From: Pseudomonadota bacterium
GTDB taxonomy: Bacteria; Pseudomonadota; Alphaproteobacteria; Caulobacterales; Caulobacteraceae
DNA length: 54,486 nucleotides
Direction: 5' to 3'
NCBI GenBank assembly: GCA_023386645.1
Contig: JAEWJI010000054.1
Location: 1-54,486, forward strand
The position numbers and the translations under genes were made by a program. Below, in pieces: positions 30,221 to 38,819 of the stretch; position 1 is the first letter of the stretch; every line of letters starts with the position of its first letter. The notes beneath the pieces are model-generated. The model made no database searches. It was not told the origin of the DNA and saw only the letters and a program-made list of their open reading frames with translations.

Positions 30221-31032
30221 CAGCCCAGAAGCGGGGATTCCCCGTGCGAGTTCCGACCGCGCGGCGCCCAGGTCGCTGTTTCGGGAGAACACAGCCTAAG
30301 CCTCGGCGTGATGCGGGTCTGGAGATAGTCGTCCTGGAACCCCGCCAACTGGGTCAGCTCCTGCCAATCCAGGATATGAACGACGCCGCCCTTTACCGAC
30401 ACCACGTGCGCCAGGGCCTTAAGCGTCCGGTTGACGTGGACCGGGGTCATGCCGATGGCGTCGGCGATCTGGGCCTGGGTCAGCGGGAAGTCGAACTCCA
30501 GCGCGCAGGCCTTTCGCGCCGCACGATGGCGCACAGCCATCTCGCACAGCAGGTGGGCGAGGCGGGCCAGGGCGGGGCGTCGCCCGACATTCACCACCCA
30601 CTGAGACAGCACTGTCGTGTCGACCATGCAGTCGCGCCACAGGGCCTCGGCGATCGCCGGATGGCGGGCCGCCGCCTGCCGAAGCGCCTGATGCGGAACC
30701 AGCAACAGGGTGCAGTTCGACAGGGCCTGAAGGGCCGAGGTCGCGCGCGGCTAGACCACCGACTGGAGATTGGCCATGTCGCCGGGGATGTGCAGGGCGG
30801 TGATCTGGCGCACGCCATCGGCGTTCTGGTCGAAGCGACCGAGGGTGCCGCTGACCACCAGGCTGGCGTCCTCCGTCCCCTCGCCCAGGGCGACGTGATC
30901 CGCGCGATCCGCGACCTCGACCACCTTCGCCGGCAGGTCGCGAACAGCCTGTCGTTCTTCCTCGTTGAGGACGGAACGAAGCGTCAGGCGGGCGAGGAAG
31001 GGCTCGAAGTCGATCCGGGAGCGATCAGGCAC
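30220..31032 (-). pseudogene. Crp/Fnr-type transcription regulator interrupted by an in-frame amber codon
   Basis: One continuous minus-strand frame from a GTG at 31032 to TGA at 30220 (271 codons) is broken by a single TAG at 30751-30753 (codon 94). Before it is the cyclic-nucleotide-binding-type beta-roll (VALGEGTEDASLVVSGTLGR, then ITALHIPGDMANLQSVV). After it come the dimerisation helix and a winged HTH (FPLTQAQIADAIGMTPVHVN then RTLKAL). TAG differs from CAG (Gln) by one base, and the residue pattern continues uninterrupted on both sides. Either a recent null allele or a sequence error. Without the stop it would be an ordinary-length Crp/Fnr protein with a 30-residue tail. Cysteines for an FNR Fe-S cluster are not evident. 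Confidence 0.85.
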
Positions 31033-31108
31033 GAACCGCCTCCATCGCCCTTGTCGGAGAGAGCGCGCGGCCGGCAGGGTCGCCAACCCTGGGTGCGTCG
31101 ACCCGTCC

Positions 31109-31372
31109 CTAGGCGCGCTCCTGGTGGTCCGTCGGCGGCTTTGCGGCGGGCAGGCCGGTGAGGGACCGGTTCAGACGGATCGAAGCCGCGTCGGCGGCGG
31201 CGAGACCCGCCAGCTCGCGCCCGTCGCTGAACACCCGCGCCTGGGTGGCGGAGGTATGGTGTGTCATCAGGCCGGCGGCCTCGACCAGGGCCTCCTCGAG
31301 GGTGGAGGCCGACAGCGGCTCCATGTGAGGGACCGTCGAGATGGCGGATTCGATATAGCAGAAGTAGGTCAC
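31109..31372 (-). CDS. Small hypothetical protein (87 aa)
   Basis: From a GTG at 31372 (GGGAGAATGCC upstream) to the stop at 31109: TYFCYIESAISTVPHMEPLS, then ASTLEEALVEAAGLMTHHTS and ATQARVFSDGRELAGLAAAD. The layout (strand, helix with A/E, strand ending in a 'V..DG.EL' turn) is reminiscent of small alphaproteobacterial proteins found beside Crp/Fnr-type regulators, similar in kind to the DUF6894-like gene two genes away. A longer upstream frame exists but has no coding character. It is 77 bases upstream of the broken regulator on the same strand. Function unknown. Confidence 0.5.
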   Translation of the reverse strand: MTYFCYIESAISTVPHMEPLSASTLEEALVEAAGLMTHHTSATQARVFSDGRELAGLAAADAASIRLNRSLTGLPAAKPPTDHQERA

Positions 31373-31527
31373 GGCATTCTCCCGAGCCGAGAAAGGCGGG
31401 AGTGTGCGGCGTGCGTTACCGATCTCTTCCAGCCGCGAGCGCCCAAATATCCTAGCCCGCGATAAGGCGACCTTACGCCTGTCCCGCGAGAATAGATACC
31501 TTGGAAAAAAATAATCGGGCGGAACGC

Positions 31528-31555
31528 GAAAGGGCCGGTGTTTCCACCGGCCCTC
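31528..31555 (-). terminator. Intrinsic terminator of the M13 peptidase gene
   Basis: Minus-strand AGGGCCGGTG, loop GAAA, CACCGGCCCT, followed by TTTCG: a ten-base-pair GC-rich stem with a GNRA-type tetraloop, about 26 bases after the peptidase stop at 31581. The flanking A-rich stretch (31504-31514) is unusual for this genome. Confidence 0.7.
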
Positions 31556-31580
31556 ATTGATCCTGGAAATCAGGCTGTGA

Positions 31581-33701
31581 CTACCAGATCCGGACGCGAT
31601 CTTCAGGGGCGAGGTAGTATTTGTCAGTGGGCTGGACGTCGAAGGCCTCGTACCAGGCGTCGACGTTGCGCAAGGGGCCGATGACCCGGAACTCGGCGGG
31701 CGAGTGCGGGTCGGTGGCGATCTGCTGGCGCAGCGCATCGTCGCGATACTTCGACTGCCAGACCTGGGCCCAGCCGAAGAAGAACCGCTGGTCGCCGGTG
31801 AAGCCGTCCAGCACCGGAGCCTCCTGACCGTTCAGCGACAAGTGGTAGGCCTCCAGACCCACGGCCACGCCGGCGGCGTCGCCGATGTTCTCGCCCATGG
31901 TCAGGCCGCCCTGGACCTTGAAACCGGGGATCGGCTCGAACTGGTCGTACTGGGCGCCCAGGCGGGTGGTCAGGGCCTGGAAGTTCGCCTTGTCCTCGTC
32001 GGTCCACCAGTTGCGCAGCACGCCGTCGCCGTCGGACTTGGAGCCCTGGTCGTCGAAGCCGTGGCCGATCTCGTGGCCGATCACCCCGCCGATGCCGCCG
32101 TAGTTGACGGCCGGGTCCGCGTCAGGATCGAAGAACGGCGGCTGCAGGATCGCGGCCGGGAAGACGATCTCGTTGTTGGACGAGTTGTAGTAAGCGTTCA
32201 CCGTCTGGGGCGTCATGCCCCATTCGTCCTTGTCGACCGGGTCGTTCAGGCGATTGCGCTGATATTCCCAGTTGAAGACGCCGGCGCGCTCGGCGTTGCC
32301 GAACAGGTCGTCGGCGCGGACCTCGAGGCCCGAATAGTCCCGCCACTTGTTCGGATAGCCGATCTTGACGGTGAACTTGTTCAGCTTCTCCTCGGCCGCG
32401 GCCTTGGTGGCCTCGCTCATCCAGTCGTAGGTCTGGATGCGGGCGGCGAGCGCGCGACGCAGGTTGGCGACCAGCTCCTCCATCTGGGCCTTGGATTCGG
32501 CCGGGAAGTATTCGGCCACATACTGACGGCCGGCGGCCTCGCCCAGCATGCCCTCGGCGAAGGAGATGCCGCGCTTGTCGCGGCTGCGCTGGGCCGGCTG
32601 GCCCTGCAGGTCGCGCGAGCGGAACTCCCACTGGGCGTCGGAGAAGCGGCGCGACAGGCGGCTGGCGGCGTCGTCGGTGGTGTGGAAGGCCTGCCAGGCC
32701 TGGATCACCGACATCGGCGTCTCGGCGTAGATGGCCGCGATCTTCGGCATGGCCGTGTCCTGGCGCACGATAAGGCGCGGCAGGTCCGAGAGGCCCATGG
32801 CCGAATAGTAGTCCTCCCACGGGAACTGCGGGGCCTCCGACGCCAGCTGGGCGACGGTGTATTCGTTGTAGGTCTCGTCGCGGTTGCGGTTCTGGATCGG
32901 GGTCCAGTGCGCCTCGGCGATGCGATCCTCGAAGGCCAGGATGGCCTCGGCGTTTTCGGCCGGATTTTCCCAACCGATCATCTCGAGCATGCGCTGGACG
33001 TAGGCCTTGTAGAGCGCCTTCTTCGGGGCCCACCGCTCTTCCAGATAGTAGTCGCGGTTCGGCAGGCCGAGGCCGCCCTGGTTCAGGGCCACGACGTAGC
33101 GGGTCGGCGCCTTCTGATCGATGGTCACGCCGGTGCCGAAGATCGAGCCGCCGATGCGGCCCTGGGTCTCACCCATGTAGACGGCCATCTTGTCGTGGGT
33201 GTCCGCCTCGCGGATCGCGGCCAGGTAGGGCTGGAGCGGGGCCGCGTCCAGCTGCTCGATCCGGGCCTCGTCCATGTAGGAGCGATAGGCGTCGGCGATC
33301 TTGGCCTCGTCCGAGCCGGCGGCGAGATCGGCGCGGGCGACCAGGCCCTCGATCATCGCCTTCATGCGGTTGTCGGACAGTTCGCGCAGCAGGGCGAAGG
33401 AGCCGTAGCTAGTGCGGTCGCCGGGGATCTCAAGGCGGTCGAGCGCCGCGCCGTTGGCGTAGCGGAAGAAGCTGTCGCCGGGGCGGACCGAGGTGTCCAT
33501 GCCCGCCGGGTCGAAACCCCAGTCGCCGTAGGAGGGGGCGTCCACGCCCTGCCAGCCCGAGGCAGGCTCGGCCGACTGGAACAGGGAGACCATGGTGCAG
33601 GCGTCGTCGATGCAGGCGTGGTCGTGGCTGTCGTGGGCCGAGGCGATGGAGGCGGGCAGCAACAGGACGCCGACGGCGGCGCCGATAAGCAGTCGTTTCA
33701 T
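31581..33701 (-). CDS. M13-family zinc metalloendopeptidase (PepO/neprilysin-like)
   Basis: A 706-residue secreted peptidase. A signal peptide (KRLLIGAAVGVLLLPASIASA) is followed by the N-terminal M13 domain and the catalytic domain. Zinc ligands are HEIGH (543-547) and Glu604 in GENIGDAAG; the substrate-binding NAYYNSSNNEIVFPAAILQP (about 502-521) precedes them. The invariant C-terminal Trp is present (EDRVRIW). Periplasmic or cell-surface peptide degradation is likely. The mature N-terminus has an odd HDSHDHACIDDAC segment, possibly an extra metal site. It is monocistronic, with the terminator at 31528. Confidence 0.93.
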   Translation of the reverse strand: MKRLLIGAAVGVLLLPASIASAHDSHDHACIDDACTMVSLFQSAEPASGWQGVDAPSYGDWGFDPAGMDTSVRPGDSFFRYANGAALDRLEIPGDRTSYGSFALLRELSDNRMKAMIEGLVARADLAAGSDEAKIADAYRSYMDEARIEQLDAAPLQPYLAAIREADTHDKMAVYMGETQGRIGGSIFGTGVTIDQKAPTRYVVALNQGGLGLPNRDYYLEERWAPKKALYKAYVQRMLEMIGWENPAENAEAILAFEDRIAEAHWTPIQNRNRDETYNEYTVAQLASEAPQFPWEDYYSAMGLSDLPRLIVRQDTAMPKIAAIYAETPMSVIQAWQAFHTTDDAASRLSRRFSDAQWEFRSRDLQGQPAQRSRDKRGISFAEGMLGEAAGRQYVAEYFPAESKAQMEELVANLRRALAARIQTYDWMSEATKAAAEEKLNKFTVKIGYPNKWRDYSGLEVRADDLFGNAERAGVFNWEYQRNRLNDPVDKDEWGMTPQTVNAYYNSSNNEIVFPAAILQPPFFDPDADPAVNYGGIGGVIGHEIGHGFDDQGSKSDGDGVLRNWWTDEDKANFQALTTRLGAQYDQFEPIPGFKVQGGLTMGENIGDAAGVAVGLEAYHLSLNGQEAPVLDGFTGDQRFFFGWAQVWQSKYRDDALRQQIATDPHSPAEFRVIGPLRNVDAWYEAFDVQPTDKYYLAPEDRVRIW

Positions 33702-33736
33702 AACGGAGTTTTCCTAGCGCGCGGCTCTGGACACGG

Positions 33737-33753
33737 AGGGTCGGACCGACCCT
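33737..33753. promoter_or_regulatory. Perfect 17-base palindrome in the divergent M13 peptidase/antiporter promoter region
   Basis: AGGGTCGG, a single central A, CCGACCCT: a perfect inverted repeat with 8-base arms, 36 bases upstream of the peptidase start and 100 bases upstream of the antiporter start. The odd spacer suits binding of a dimeric regulator better than an RNA hairpin, which would need a loop. Operator function is inferred. Confidence 0.4.
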
Positions 33754-33853
33754 ACGACGCCCCCGCGCCGACTCCCTCTTAAAAAATGTTCATGCGGCGG
33801 TCTCGCCAAGTCCGGCCGGGCTCGCGACAATGTGACCTGGATCGGGAGGACGG

Positions 33854-35695
33854 ATGCACGGCGCGCACGGGGGCGACTATCGCGATCTGGTCGTCTTCCT
33901 CGCCGCGGCCGGCGTGGTCGTGCCCCTGTTCAGCCGCCTGCGCATCAGCCCGGTGTTGGGGTTCCTGGCCGCCGGGGTGCTGCTGGGCCCCGACGGCCTG
34001 GGACGCTTCGTCGGCGAAGCCCCATGGCTGGCCTGGCTGACGATCGGCGACCCGGAGCAGCTGCGGCTGCTGTCGGAGCTGGGCGTCGCCTTCCTGCTGT
34101 TCATGATCGGGCTGGAGCTGTCGTGGGAGCGGCTGCGGGCCATGCGCCGGCTGATCTTCGGCCTGGGCCTGCTTCAGGTCGCGGCCTGTTCGGCGGCGCT
34201 GGCGGGCGGCTTCATGCTGTTCGGCCAGGCCGCCGTGGCCGCCGCCGTGATGGGGCTGGCGCTGGCCCTGTCCTCGACGGCGGTGATCATGCCGGTGATG
34301 GCCGAACAGGGCCGGCTGAAGGGCGAGGTCGGCCGATCCACCTTCGCGGTGCTGCTGGCCCAGGACCTGGCGGTGGCCCCGATCCTGATCACCGTGACCC
34401 TGATGACCGCCGTGGCGGCGGGGGGCGAGCAGGCCCTGGAGCCGGCCCAGTTGGGGCGGACCCTGCTGGCGCTCGCCCCGGCCGCCATCGGCCTGGCCCT
34501 GCTGGTGATGCTGGGTCGGCTGGTGATCCGGCCGCTGTTCCGTTCGGTGGCCAAGGGCCGCAAGCGCGCCGGGGGCGGCAGTCAGGAGCTGTTCGTCGCT
34601 CTGTGCCTGCTGGTCGTGGTGGGCGCGGGGGTCGCGGCCCAGGCCTCGGGCCTGTCGATGAGCATCGGCGCCCTGGTCGCCGGCCTGCTGCTGGCAGAGA
34701 CGGAGTACCGGCGCGAGGTCGAGATCAACATCGAGCCCTTCAAGGGCCTGCTGCTCGGGGTCTTCTTCATCAGCGTGGGGATCGGACTGGACCTCGACGC
34801 CATCGCCGCCGATCCGGCGGCGGTGCTGGGGCTGGCCGCCGGGCTGATCGCGCTGAAGGCCGTGGTGATCATCGGCCTGGCGCGGCTGTGGGGGCTGAGC
34901 GCGCGCGCCGCGGTCGAGACCGCGCTCGTCCTGGCCCCGGCGGGCGAGTTCGCCTTCGTGATCCTGGCGGTCGGACAGGGCGACGGGGTGGTTCCGCCCG
35001 AACTGGCGCAGTCGGCCATGATCGCGGCGACCCTGTCGATGTTCTGCGTGCCGCCGATGGTGTGGCTGGGCGCGCGGCTGGCGGCGCGAACCGCGCGGCG
35101 GCCGGTCGACCTGCCCGCGGAGGCCATGGAGCCTCGTCTGGCCGACGGCGGCGTGCTGATCGTCGGTTACGGGCGCGTGGGGCGGCTGGTGGGCGAAATG
35201 CTGACCGAACACGGCCAGGCCTTCATCGCCATCGACAGCGATCCAACCACGGTGGCCGCCGCGCGCCGCGAGGGGGCGGAGGTCTATTACGGCGACGCGG
35301 GCCGGGCCGAGCTGCTGGAGCGATGCGGCATCGGCGCGATCAAGGCGCTGGTCGTGACCATGGACGCCCCGACCAAGGTCGACGAGGTGGTCAGGGCGGC
35401 GCGCGCCCTGCGCTCCGACCTTACGCTGATCGCCCGAGCGCGAGACGACCGGCACGCCGCGCGCCTCTATGCGCTGGGCGTCACCGACGCGGTGCCCGAG
35501 ACCACCGAGGCCAGCCTGCAGCTGGCGGAGAACACCCTGGTCGACCTGGGCGTGCCCATGGGCCTGGTGCTGGCCTCGATCCACGAGCGGCGCGACAAGT
35601 TCCGGGCCGTCTTCCAGGCCGCCAAGCCCGACACCGCTCCAGCCCGGCCGAATCGGGCGTTGCGATCCTCGCTCAGGACCCCGACGCCGGGCTGA
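33854..35695 (+). CDS. Monovalent cation:proton antiporter-2 (KefB/KefC-like)
   Basis: A 613-residue CPA2 protein. About 12-13 transmembrane helices (residues 10-405) are followed by a cytoplasmic RCK/TrkA-N domain from about 435: VLIVGYGRVGRLVGEML (GxGxxG), then FIAIDSDPTTVAAARREGAE and YYGDAGRAELLERCGIGAIK. The membrane part shows ISPVLGFLAAGVLLGPDGLG and LALSSTAVIMPVM, typical for potassium efflux systems. It lacks an adjacent KefF/KefG partner. The ATG has GGGAGGACGG upstream. It is divergent from the M13 peptidase. Confidence 0.9.
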   Translation: MHGAHGGDYRDLVVFLAAAGVVVPLFSRLRISPVLGFLAAGVLLGPDGLGRFVGEAPWLAWLTIGDPEQLRLLSELGVAFLLFMIGLELSWERLRAMRRLIFGLGLLQVAACSAALAGGFMLFGQAAVAAAVMGLALALSSTAVIMPVMAEQGRLKGEVGRSTFAVLLAQDLAVAPILITVTLMTAVAAGGEQALEPAQLGRTLLALAPAAIGLALLVMLGRLVIRPLFRSVAKGRKRAGGGSQELFVALCLLVVVGAGVAAQASGLSMSIGALVAGLLLAETEYRREVEINIEPFKGLLLGVFFISVGIGLDLDAIAADPAAVLGLAAGLIALKAVVIIGLARLWGLSARAAVETALVLAPAGEFAFVILAVGQGDGVVPPELAQSAMIAATLSMFCVPPMVWLGARLAARTARRPVDLPAEAMEPRLADGGVLIVGYGRVGRLVGEMLTEHGQAFIAIDSDPTTVAAARREGAEVYYGDAGRAELLERCGIGAIKALVVTMDAPTKVDEVVRAARALRSDLTLIARARDDRHAARLYALGVTDAVPETTEASLQLAENTLVDLGVPMGLVLASIHERRDKFRAVFQAAKPDTAPARPNRALRSSLRTPTPG

Positions 35696-35923
35696 TCGCC
35701 CACCTGAGCCGTTTTGCCGCAGCGTTCAGTTATCGTTCAGCCTCCGGACCCTATTTTCGTCGTGTTTCCGTGATGAGAGGGCGTCCTCCCTAGGGGTCCG
35801 TCGGCGGGCCGCCCAGGCGCCGAATCCGGCCCGGGCGGTTGAACCGCGTTCCGGCGTGGTCCACTTCTCGTCCTCCTCCCCCCTGCCGGTGGAACGCGCC
35901 GCCGGCCCATTCGAGTAGCTCTC

Positions 35924-36583
35924 ATGTCCAATACCCTCGTCGCGGACATCCGCGACGCCGACGCTTCAGACACCCCCACCCTGAACCGCCGCCAGGCGGC
36001 CAAGATCCGGACCCGCCAGAAGGTTCTCGACGCCGCCCGCGCCCTGTTCGCCGAGCGCGGCTACGACCCGGCCACCATCCGCGACATCGCGCGCGAGGCC
36101 GGCATGTCGACGGGCGCCGTGTTCGCAAACTTCCAGGACAAGGCGGAGCTGTTCGAGGCCGTCTATTCGGAAGAGCTGGCCGGTCAGGCCGAGGCCTTCC
36201 GGGCCGGCGCCGACCAGGTCCAGGGCTCGGCCCGCGCCCGGCTGATCTCGGCCTTGAGCGCCGGCTACCACCAGATGCTGGATCGCCTGCCGCTGATGCA
36301 GGCCATGGTCGCCCGCTCCTGGTTCCAGCCGACCGAGAGCGATCGCCGCTCCAAGACCTTCGTCGGCCCGATCCTGGTGGTGATCTCCGACGTGCTGCAG
36401 GACGCCCTGCGCGCCGGCGAACTGCGCCAGGACCTGGACCTACAGGTGCTGTCGCGGATGATCTGGGACATCTATCTGTCGAACTTCAGGAAGGCCGCCT
36501 ACGACGATTTCGGCATGCCGGAACTGACGGCCATCATCGAGAAGCAGATCGACATGATCCTCGGCTCGGCCCTCGCGAAGTAA
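35924..36583 (+). CDS. TetR/AcrR family transcriptional regulator
   Basis: A 219-residue repressor. The N-terminal HTH is about residues 30-70: ARALFAERGYDPATIRDIAR then EAGMSTGAVFANFQDKAELF. The C-terminal ligand domain (PLMQAMVARSWFQPTESDRR, then ILVVISDVLQDALRAGELRQ) is variable. The first 25 residues are acidic and probably disordered. No obvious operator is seen in the 228 bases upstream, which lack a gene and hold nothing else I can name. The convergent Rieske gene 48 bases downstream may not be its target. Confidence 0.92.
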   Translation: MSNTLVADIRDADASDTPTLNRRQAAKIRTRQKVLDAARALFAERGYDPATIRDIAREAGMSTGAVFANFQDKAELFEAVYSEELAGQAEAFRAGADQVQGSARARLISALSAGYHQMLDRLPLMQAMVARSWFQPTESDRRSKTFVGPILVVISDVLQDALRAGELRQDLDLQVLSRMIWDIYLSNFRKAAYDDFGMPELTAIIEKQIDMILGSALAK

Positions 36584-36586
36584 GAC

Positions 36587-36623
36587 CTTCTCCTCCCGGA
36601 CCGCCGGGCGGTTGGGGAGGAAG
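36587..36623. terminator. Hairpin between the convergent TetR and Rieske genes
   Basis: CTTCTCCTCCC (36587-36597) pairs with GGGGAGGAAG (36614-36623) around a GC-rich inner region (CCGCCGGGCGG). It is an imperfect relative of the CCTCCCC/GGGGAGG palindromes at 9145 and 12037 and sits between two gene ends. Confidence 0.5.
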
Positions 36624-36631
36624 ACACCGGA

Positions 36632-37747
36632 CTAGCTCTTCCAGCGCAGGGTTCTGGGCTGGATCGGATTTGAGAAGCCGCGCCCCTCGGCGCGGCTTTT
36701 CGTCCATTCGCGCTTGAGCTGCTGATACCACTTGGCCTGGAGGTCGGCGTCGTCGATCCAGATCAGGGCCGGGTCGTAGCGCAGGCCCTCGTTCTGCAGG
36801 TTCACCATGCCGCCGTCCTGTTTCAGGAAGGCGACCACCCCCATCCTCAGGAACGGTTTGGCGACGCCGAACACCCAGTGGTCGGACCAGAAGATCTGGG
36901 TGATCCGCGTCTTCGTCTCGGTGATCGGGGTCAGGCAGGTCAGGGCCAGGACCTGTTTCTCCCCGACCTGGATATGCTCCCAGCGATACCCCGGCAGGCG
37001 GAAGGTGATCTCGGTCGCCGGCGCGCCGCCCAGGATCCTGTAGGCGCGGCTGTTGGACGACGGGGCGTGGCGGACCATGGCGAAGCCACGCTCGCGCGGC
37101 TCGAAGGCCTTGGCCTTCTCGTGCATCGAATGCTCCGAGCGCCACCACCACTGCTGGTGGACGTAAGGACCGTGCGCAGGGTCCATCAGGCCCACCACCG
37201 CGTGGTCGATGTGGGCGTCGAAATCCATCCATTCGACCAGGCGCGCCTCGCCGCCGACCACGCCGGGAAAGACCGGCGGCTCGTGGTCGGGTTCTGAGCC
37301 GCGCGGATCGGCGCTCATCCAGACGAAGACCATCCCCTGGCTCTCGCGCACCGGATAGGACCGCACCCGGATGCGGTCGACGTCGAAGGCCTGGTCCTCG
37401 ACCAGGGACGGGATGGCGGCGCAGACCCCGTCGGGGCGGAAGCGCCAGCCGTGGTAGGGGCACTCGACGGTCTCGCCCTCGCCGGGCCGCTCGACCAGCC
37501 GCCCGGCCGACAGGGGGGCGGCGCGGTGCGGGCAGATGTCGCGCATGCCGTAGACGGCGCCGGCGCGGGTGCGGCCGATCAGCACCGGCTCGCCCATGAT
37601 CTCGTACCGCTTCAGGGACGCCGGCTTCACGTCGCGGGCAAGGGCGGCGAAATACCAGGCGTCGCGCACGAAGCCCTTGCCGAAGGCCTGGGGAGGGGCC
37701 TTGGCTTCGGGCGTCGAGGAATGCGGGGCGCTGTCGGGCGGCGTCAT
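36632..37747 (-). CDS. Rieske-type aromatic ring-hydroxylating oxygenase, alpha subunit
   Basis: A 371-residue oxygenase. The Rieske [2Fe-2S] ligands are Cys72-x-His74 (ICPHRAAPL) and Cys96-x2-His99 (ECPYHGWRF). The mononuclear iron facial triad is in DHAVVGLMDPAHGPYVHQQW (Asp, His, His spaced x2 and x4). The size and WWWRSEHSMHEKAKAFEPRE segment resemble phenylpropionate/vanillate-type or demethylase-like enzymes; substrate unknown. No reductase is adjacent, so electrons must come from a partner elsewhere. It is monocistronic. Confidence 0.9.
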   Translation of the reverse strand: MTPPDSAPHSSTPEAKAPPQAFGKGFVRDAWYFAALARDVKPASLKRYEIMGEPVLIGRTRAGAVYGMRDICPHRAAPLSAGRLVERPGEGETVECPYHGWRFRPDGVCAAIPSLVEDQAFDVDRIRVRSYPVRESQGMVFVWMSADPRGSEPDHEPPVFPGVVGGEARLVEWMDFDAHIDHAVVGLMDPAHGPYVHQQWWWRSEHSMHEKAKAFEPRERGFAMVRHAPSSNSRAYRILGGAPATEITFRLPGYRWEHIQVGEKQVLALTCLTPITETKTRITQIFWSDHWVFGVAKPFLRMGVVAFLKQDGGMVNLQNEGLRYDPALIWIDDADLQAKWYQQLKREWTKSRAEGRGFSNPIQPRTLRWKS

Positions 37748-37844
37748 GGCGGCAGACTAGCGCGAGGCATGGCCGCCCGCATCCGTTTCCGCTATCGACG
37801 ACAGGGAAAGCACGGGCGCGGTCGCGCCCTCGGGGAAAAGACAG

Positions 37845-38819
37845 ATGATCATCCGCAGCCTGGCCCTCGCGGCCTGCCTCGCCGTCGCCGCCGCGCCGGC
37901 CCTGGCCCAGGAGCATGACCACACCCATGGCGCCGGCCACGCCCACGGGGCCGAACAGGCCGCGAGCCATGGCCATCACGGCCACGCCCACGCGGACTTC
38001 GATTCCGACCGTCTGCATGTCCGCGTCGACGGACCGGCGGGGGCGCCGGACCTGATCCTGATCCCCGGCCTCAGCTCCTCGCCCGAGGTGTGGGATTCGA
38101 CCGTTGCGCATCTGGGCGACCGCTACCGCGTCCACCGCATTCACGTGCAGGGGTTCGCCGGCGCCGAGCCCAAGGCGAACGCGACGGGGCCTGTCGCCGC
38201 CCCGGTGGCCGAGGAAATCGCCCGCTACATTCGTGAGAGCGATCTGAACAAACCCGCTGTCGTCGGTCACTCGATGGGCGGGACCATCGGCATGATGCTG
38301 GCCGCTCGGCATCCGGACGCGGTCGGCAAGCTGATGGTCGTGGACATGGTGCCCTTCATGGGCGCGATGTTCGCCCAGCCCGGAACCAACCCGACGGCCG
38401 AGGCCGTGGTCCCCGTCGCCGACCAGATCCACGCGGCCCAGGCCAACAGCCCGCGCGAGCAGTATCTCGCCCAGGGCCGGGCCACCGTTTCGGGCATGAT
38501 CAACACCGAGGCCTTGCGCGCCGGCCCTCTGGCCGACCTGGAGGCCAGCGACCAGCAGGTGTCGGCCAACGCCTTCCGCGAGCTGATCGTGACGGACCTG
38601 CGCGCCGAACTGCCGAAGATCACGGCGCCGGTGGAGGTGCTGTACGTCAAGTTCAACGACCCGCGCATGACGCCCGAGATCACCGACGCCATCTACCGGA
38701 TGTCGTTCTCGACCCTGCCCTCGGCCGAACTGACCCGCATCGACGACAGCGCCCACTTCATCATGCTGGATCAGCCGGAGCGGTTCTTCAGCGAGCTGGA
38801 CGCCTTCCTGGCCGAGTGA
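37845..38819 (+). CDS. Secreted alpha/beta hydrolase with an N-terminal histidine-rich segment
   Basis: A 324-residue hydrolase. A signal peptide (IIRSLALAACLAVAAAPALA) leads into a segment with ten histidines between residues 24 and 49 (HDHTHGAGHAHGAEQAASHG, then HHGHAHAD), which looks like a metal-binding tag. The hydrolase domain follows: LILIPGLSSSPEVWDS (oxyanion hole), nucleophile Ser143 in GHSMGG, and His304 in DDSAHFIMLD. Catalytic acid probably Asp in LYVKFNDPRM. Substrate unknown. Its stop overlaps the methyltransferase start (GTGA). Confidence 0.85.
   Translation: MIIRSLALAACLAVAAAPALAQEHDHTHGAGHAHGAEQAASHGHHGHAHADFDSDRLHVRVDGPAGAPDLILIPGLSSSPEVWDSTVAHLGDRYRVHRIHVQGFAGAEPKANATGPVAAPVAEEIARYIRESDLNKPAVVGHSMGGTIGMMLAARHPDAVGKLMVVDMVPFMGAMFAQPGTNPTAEAVVPVADQIHAAQANSPREQYLAQGRATVSGMINTEALRAGPLADLEASDQQVSANAFRELIVTDLRAELPKITAPVEVLYVKFNDPRMTPEITDAIYRMSFSTLPSAELTRIDDSAHFIMLDQPERFFSELDAFLAE

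Noticed and set aside
31557..31573. FNR/FixK-type box (TTGAT...ATCA)
   Set aside because: The spacing between half-sites is wrong (TTGAT-N4-ATCAA expected), and it lies next to a terminator between two genes' ends rather than at a promoter.
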